A program made the translations under genes and the position numbers. The notes beneath the pieces are model-generated. The model did not search any database and was not told the DNA's origin. It worked only from the letters and a program-made list of their open reading frames with translations. Below, piece after piece: positions 62,556 to 64,000 of a DNA stretch of 64,000 nucleotides. The first letter of the stretch is position 1. Each line of letters starts with the position of its first letter. Source of the stretch: Medakamo hakoo (Eukaryota; Chlorophyta; Trebouxiophyceae; Coccomyxaceae); assembly GCA_026636295.1 (NCBI GenBank), contig CP089450.1, forward strand, positions 744,001 through 808,000. The letters run 5' to 3'.

Positions 62556-64000
62556 CGCTCGCCCGCACAATCGCGGGAGCAGTCGCGTCCGTCCTGCCGT
62601 CTGCCCGGCGGGCGGATGAGGAAGGAGCCCGCGCCCTGGCCGCCCGGGTGGACGGCCTGGAGGCGCGGCTGTCCGCGCTCGCGGCCCGCGTCGGCGTCGG
62701 CGGAGGTGACGGCGACGACGACGCCGCGCCGCCGCCGCCGCCGGGCAGCCTGGCCGCCGATGCAGCTGTCGGCCGGGTGACGGCGGAGCGGGCGGAAGCG
62801 AAAGCGGACGCGCTGGCGGCGCGGCTGGCGGCTGTTGCCGCGGCCGCGGTCGGTGGTGGTGGAGGCGGCGGGGGCGCACGCCCGCCGGTCCCGCCGCCGG
62901 CGCCGCCTCCCACCGTGCGCACGCCTGCCGGGCGTGGACGGGGCCGGGGCCGCGGCCGCACCGCCGGCGCAAACGCATCCACCCTCCTCCCGCCACCGCC
63001 GCCGTCGCCGCCCTCGCCCGCGCCGCCTCCCCCCGAAGCAGGAGCCCACCCGCCCGCCGCGTCCATCCTTGCCGACCTGCTGCGCGACCGGGGCTGTGGT
63101 GCTGAAGCGGGAGAAGGCGCTCCCACCCCTGAATCCACGGCGTCCCAACTGGCCGCCCTGATCACGGAGGGCGGCGAGCCGGTCGGCTGTGTGCTGGGCG
63201 CGCTCGCGAGCGCGGTGTGTGCGTGCGCCCGCGGCCGGGGCGACGACGAAGGCGGCGGCGACGACGCTGACGCCGGCGGCCCGTCCACCTCAGCCCTGGA
63301 CGCGTGGGAGCGGGCCTGGCTGACGCCTGCCGCCCGGGCGCGCGGCGCCCTGGCCGCCCTGGCTGACACAGCCGTGGCCCTGGACGCAGCCCTGGCGGCG
63401 GCGGACGAAGGCACCGCCGCGACCGCCGCCGGAGCCGGCGCACACCGCCCACGCCGGGTGGTGGACGCCCTGCGTGGCCGCCTAGCCCGCGCCGCCTTTG
63501 GTGAAGAAGGCTGGTTCACGGGCGAAGCCGCGGCCGCGGGCGCCGTGGCGGCGGCGCTGGCGGCGCGCGGGCACAACCCGGCCGCCGCGCGCGGCCTTGT
63601 GCTCGACGCGCTCGCGGCGGGCCTGCCCGCCTCCGCCACGGAGCCGGGCTTTGGGCCCGGCGGCCTGGCTGTCGCGGTCGCCACCGCCCTGGCCTGGCCA
63701 GACCCCGTGTTTGGGAGTGGCGGCGGCGGCGACGGCGGTGGCGGCCCCGCTCCACCCACGCCCGGCCCCCGGGCGCCGGCCGACCCGGCCTGCCGCGTCT
63801 TGGCCGCCATCCTGCAGGATGGGGCAGCCGCCGCAGCCGCGCGCGCCGCGGCGGGCGGACCCGGGTCGGCCAGCCTGGACGCGCTGGCCGGCGCGGCCCT
63901 GGTGGAGGCCGCGGCCCGCGGCGCGTGGCCGGCCTGGGTCGCCGTGCAGCCGACCGCGTCGCCCACGCCCGCCTGGCCCGCCCTGTCCGCGCTGACGCCG
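61775..64000 (+). CDS. Coiled-coil protein with acidic Ser cluster, partial at window end
   Basis: Exons 61775-61864, 61975-62234 and 62350 to beyond 64000; the frame is still open at the window edge, so the gene is 3'-partial (over 660 aa seen). Residues 1-60 contain a coiled coil (LAELRAEL joined to SNARDIIAAATAELARREAD). A Ser/Glu/Asp cluster (about 82-112, SSSEEEASSSDEDD) and a second coiled coil (IPALTARLAAAEAALAREQA) follow. The rest is Ala-rich helical sequence with Pro-rich and RGRGRGRG linkers. From about 300 onward it looks like a folded helical domain (SILADLLRDRGCGAEAGEG, GCVLGALASAVCACARGRG, AFGEEGWFTGEAAAAGAVAA). The long third exon has no Met codon. I do not recognise the family. 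Confidence 0.68.

Noticed and set aside
1-64000. Transposons, retroelements, virus-like elements, CRISPR arrays or bacterial operons
   Set aside because: No reverse transcriptase, integrase, transposase, capsid or Cas sequence, no long terminal or direct repeats, and no spaced repeat arrays were seen; only short microsatellites.

Overview
This window is nuclear DNA of a unicellular green alga (Viridiplantae). It is very GC-rich and gene-dense, with about one gene per 1.9 kb, mostly 1-3 short introns per gene, and long Ala/Pro/Gly-rich low-complexity stretches. Evidence for a photosynthetic green alga is an LCIB-type carbonic anhydrase of the CO2-concentrating mechanism, a chloroplast ClpR6-like Clp subunit, a plastid-type ribosomal protein L22, two SnRK2 kinases, a PI4K-gamma, a raffinose-synthase-family hydrolase, a class-II-like PTEN/FH2 formin, and TGTAA (the chlorophyte poly(A) signal) just after several stop codons. 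I cannot name the genus. No organelle, phage, transposon, CRISPR, tRNA or rRNA sequence was recognised.

Layout. 0.6-9.4 kb: cathepsin Z-like protease (-), PI4K-gamma (+), LCIB (-), PI31 proteasome inhibitor (+), then a 63-aa membrane ORF and an O6-alkylguanine alkyltransferase (-) only 7 nt apart. 9.4-20.6 kb: virilizer/VIRMA m6A-writer subunit (+), a secreted Cys-rich protein (-), a tandem pair of SnRK2 kinases (-), PrmC/HemK methyltransferase (+), mitoribosomal mS33 (-). 20.8-31.6 kb: TFIIH subunit TFB1 (-), TMEM115 (+), ZOP1 splicing factor (-), PP2C (+), L22 (+), ClpR6-like (+). 31.6-33.3 kb: the only large gap. 33.3-44.9 kb: two unrecognised proteins (-), DCC/DUF393 protein (+), FAHD1-like hydrolase (-), a 1558-aa formin (+), a small hydrophobic protein (+), SGNH esterase (-). 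45.2-54.2 kb: proteasome ATPase RPT4 (+), histidine-phosphatase protein (-), F-box/ankyrin protein (+), a small protein (-), an Ala-rich coiled-coil protein (-). 54.4-64.0 kb: raffinose-synthase-like protein (+), SRP19 (+), PSMD9/Nas2 proteasome chaperone (-), a hypothetical protein (-), RPL13A (-), and a coiled-coil protein that runs off the window end (+).

Genes alternate in strand. Neighbours often share divergent promoters of 70-400 bp and convergent 3' ends 30-75 bp apart. I rebuilt exon structures by eye from donor/acceptor sites and checked that every joined CDS is a multiple of three. Three genes act on the 26S proteasome (PI31, RPT4, PSMD9), but most of the region is ordinary housekeeping content.

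The points most worth a second look are a candidate dicistronic mRNA (63-aa ORF plus alkyltransferase), a second proline-rich block inside the formin FH2 domain, GC-AG introns in SRP19 and PSMD9, start exons of only 9-10 nt in four genes, simple repeats serving as 3' splice-site tracts, and the HRD-to-SRD change shared by the SnRK2 pair. I saw no defence or mobile system. Long open frames antisense to real genes are common here and reflect base composition.
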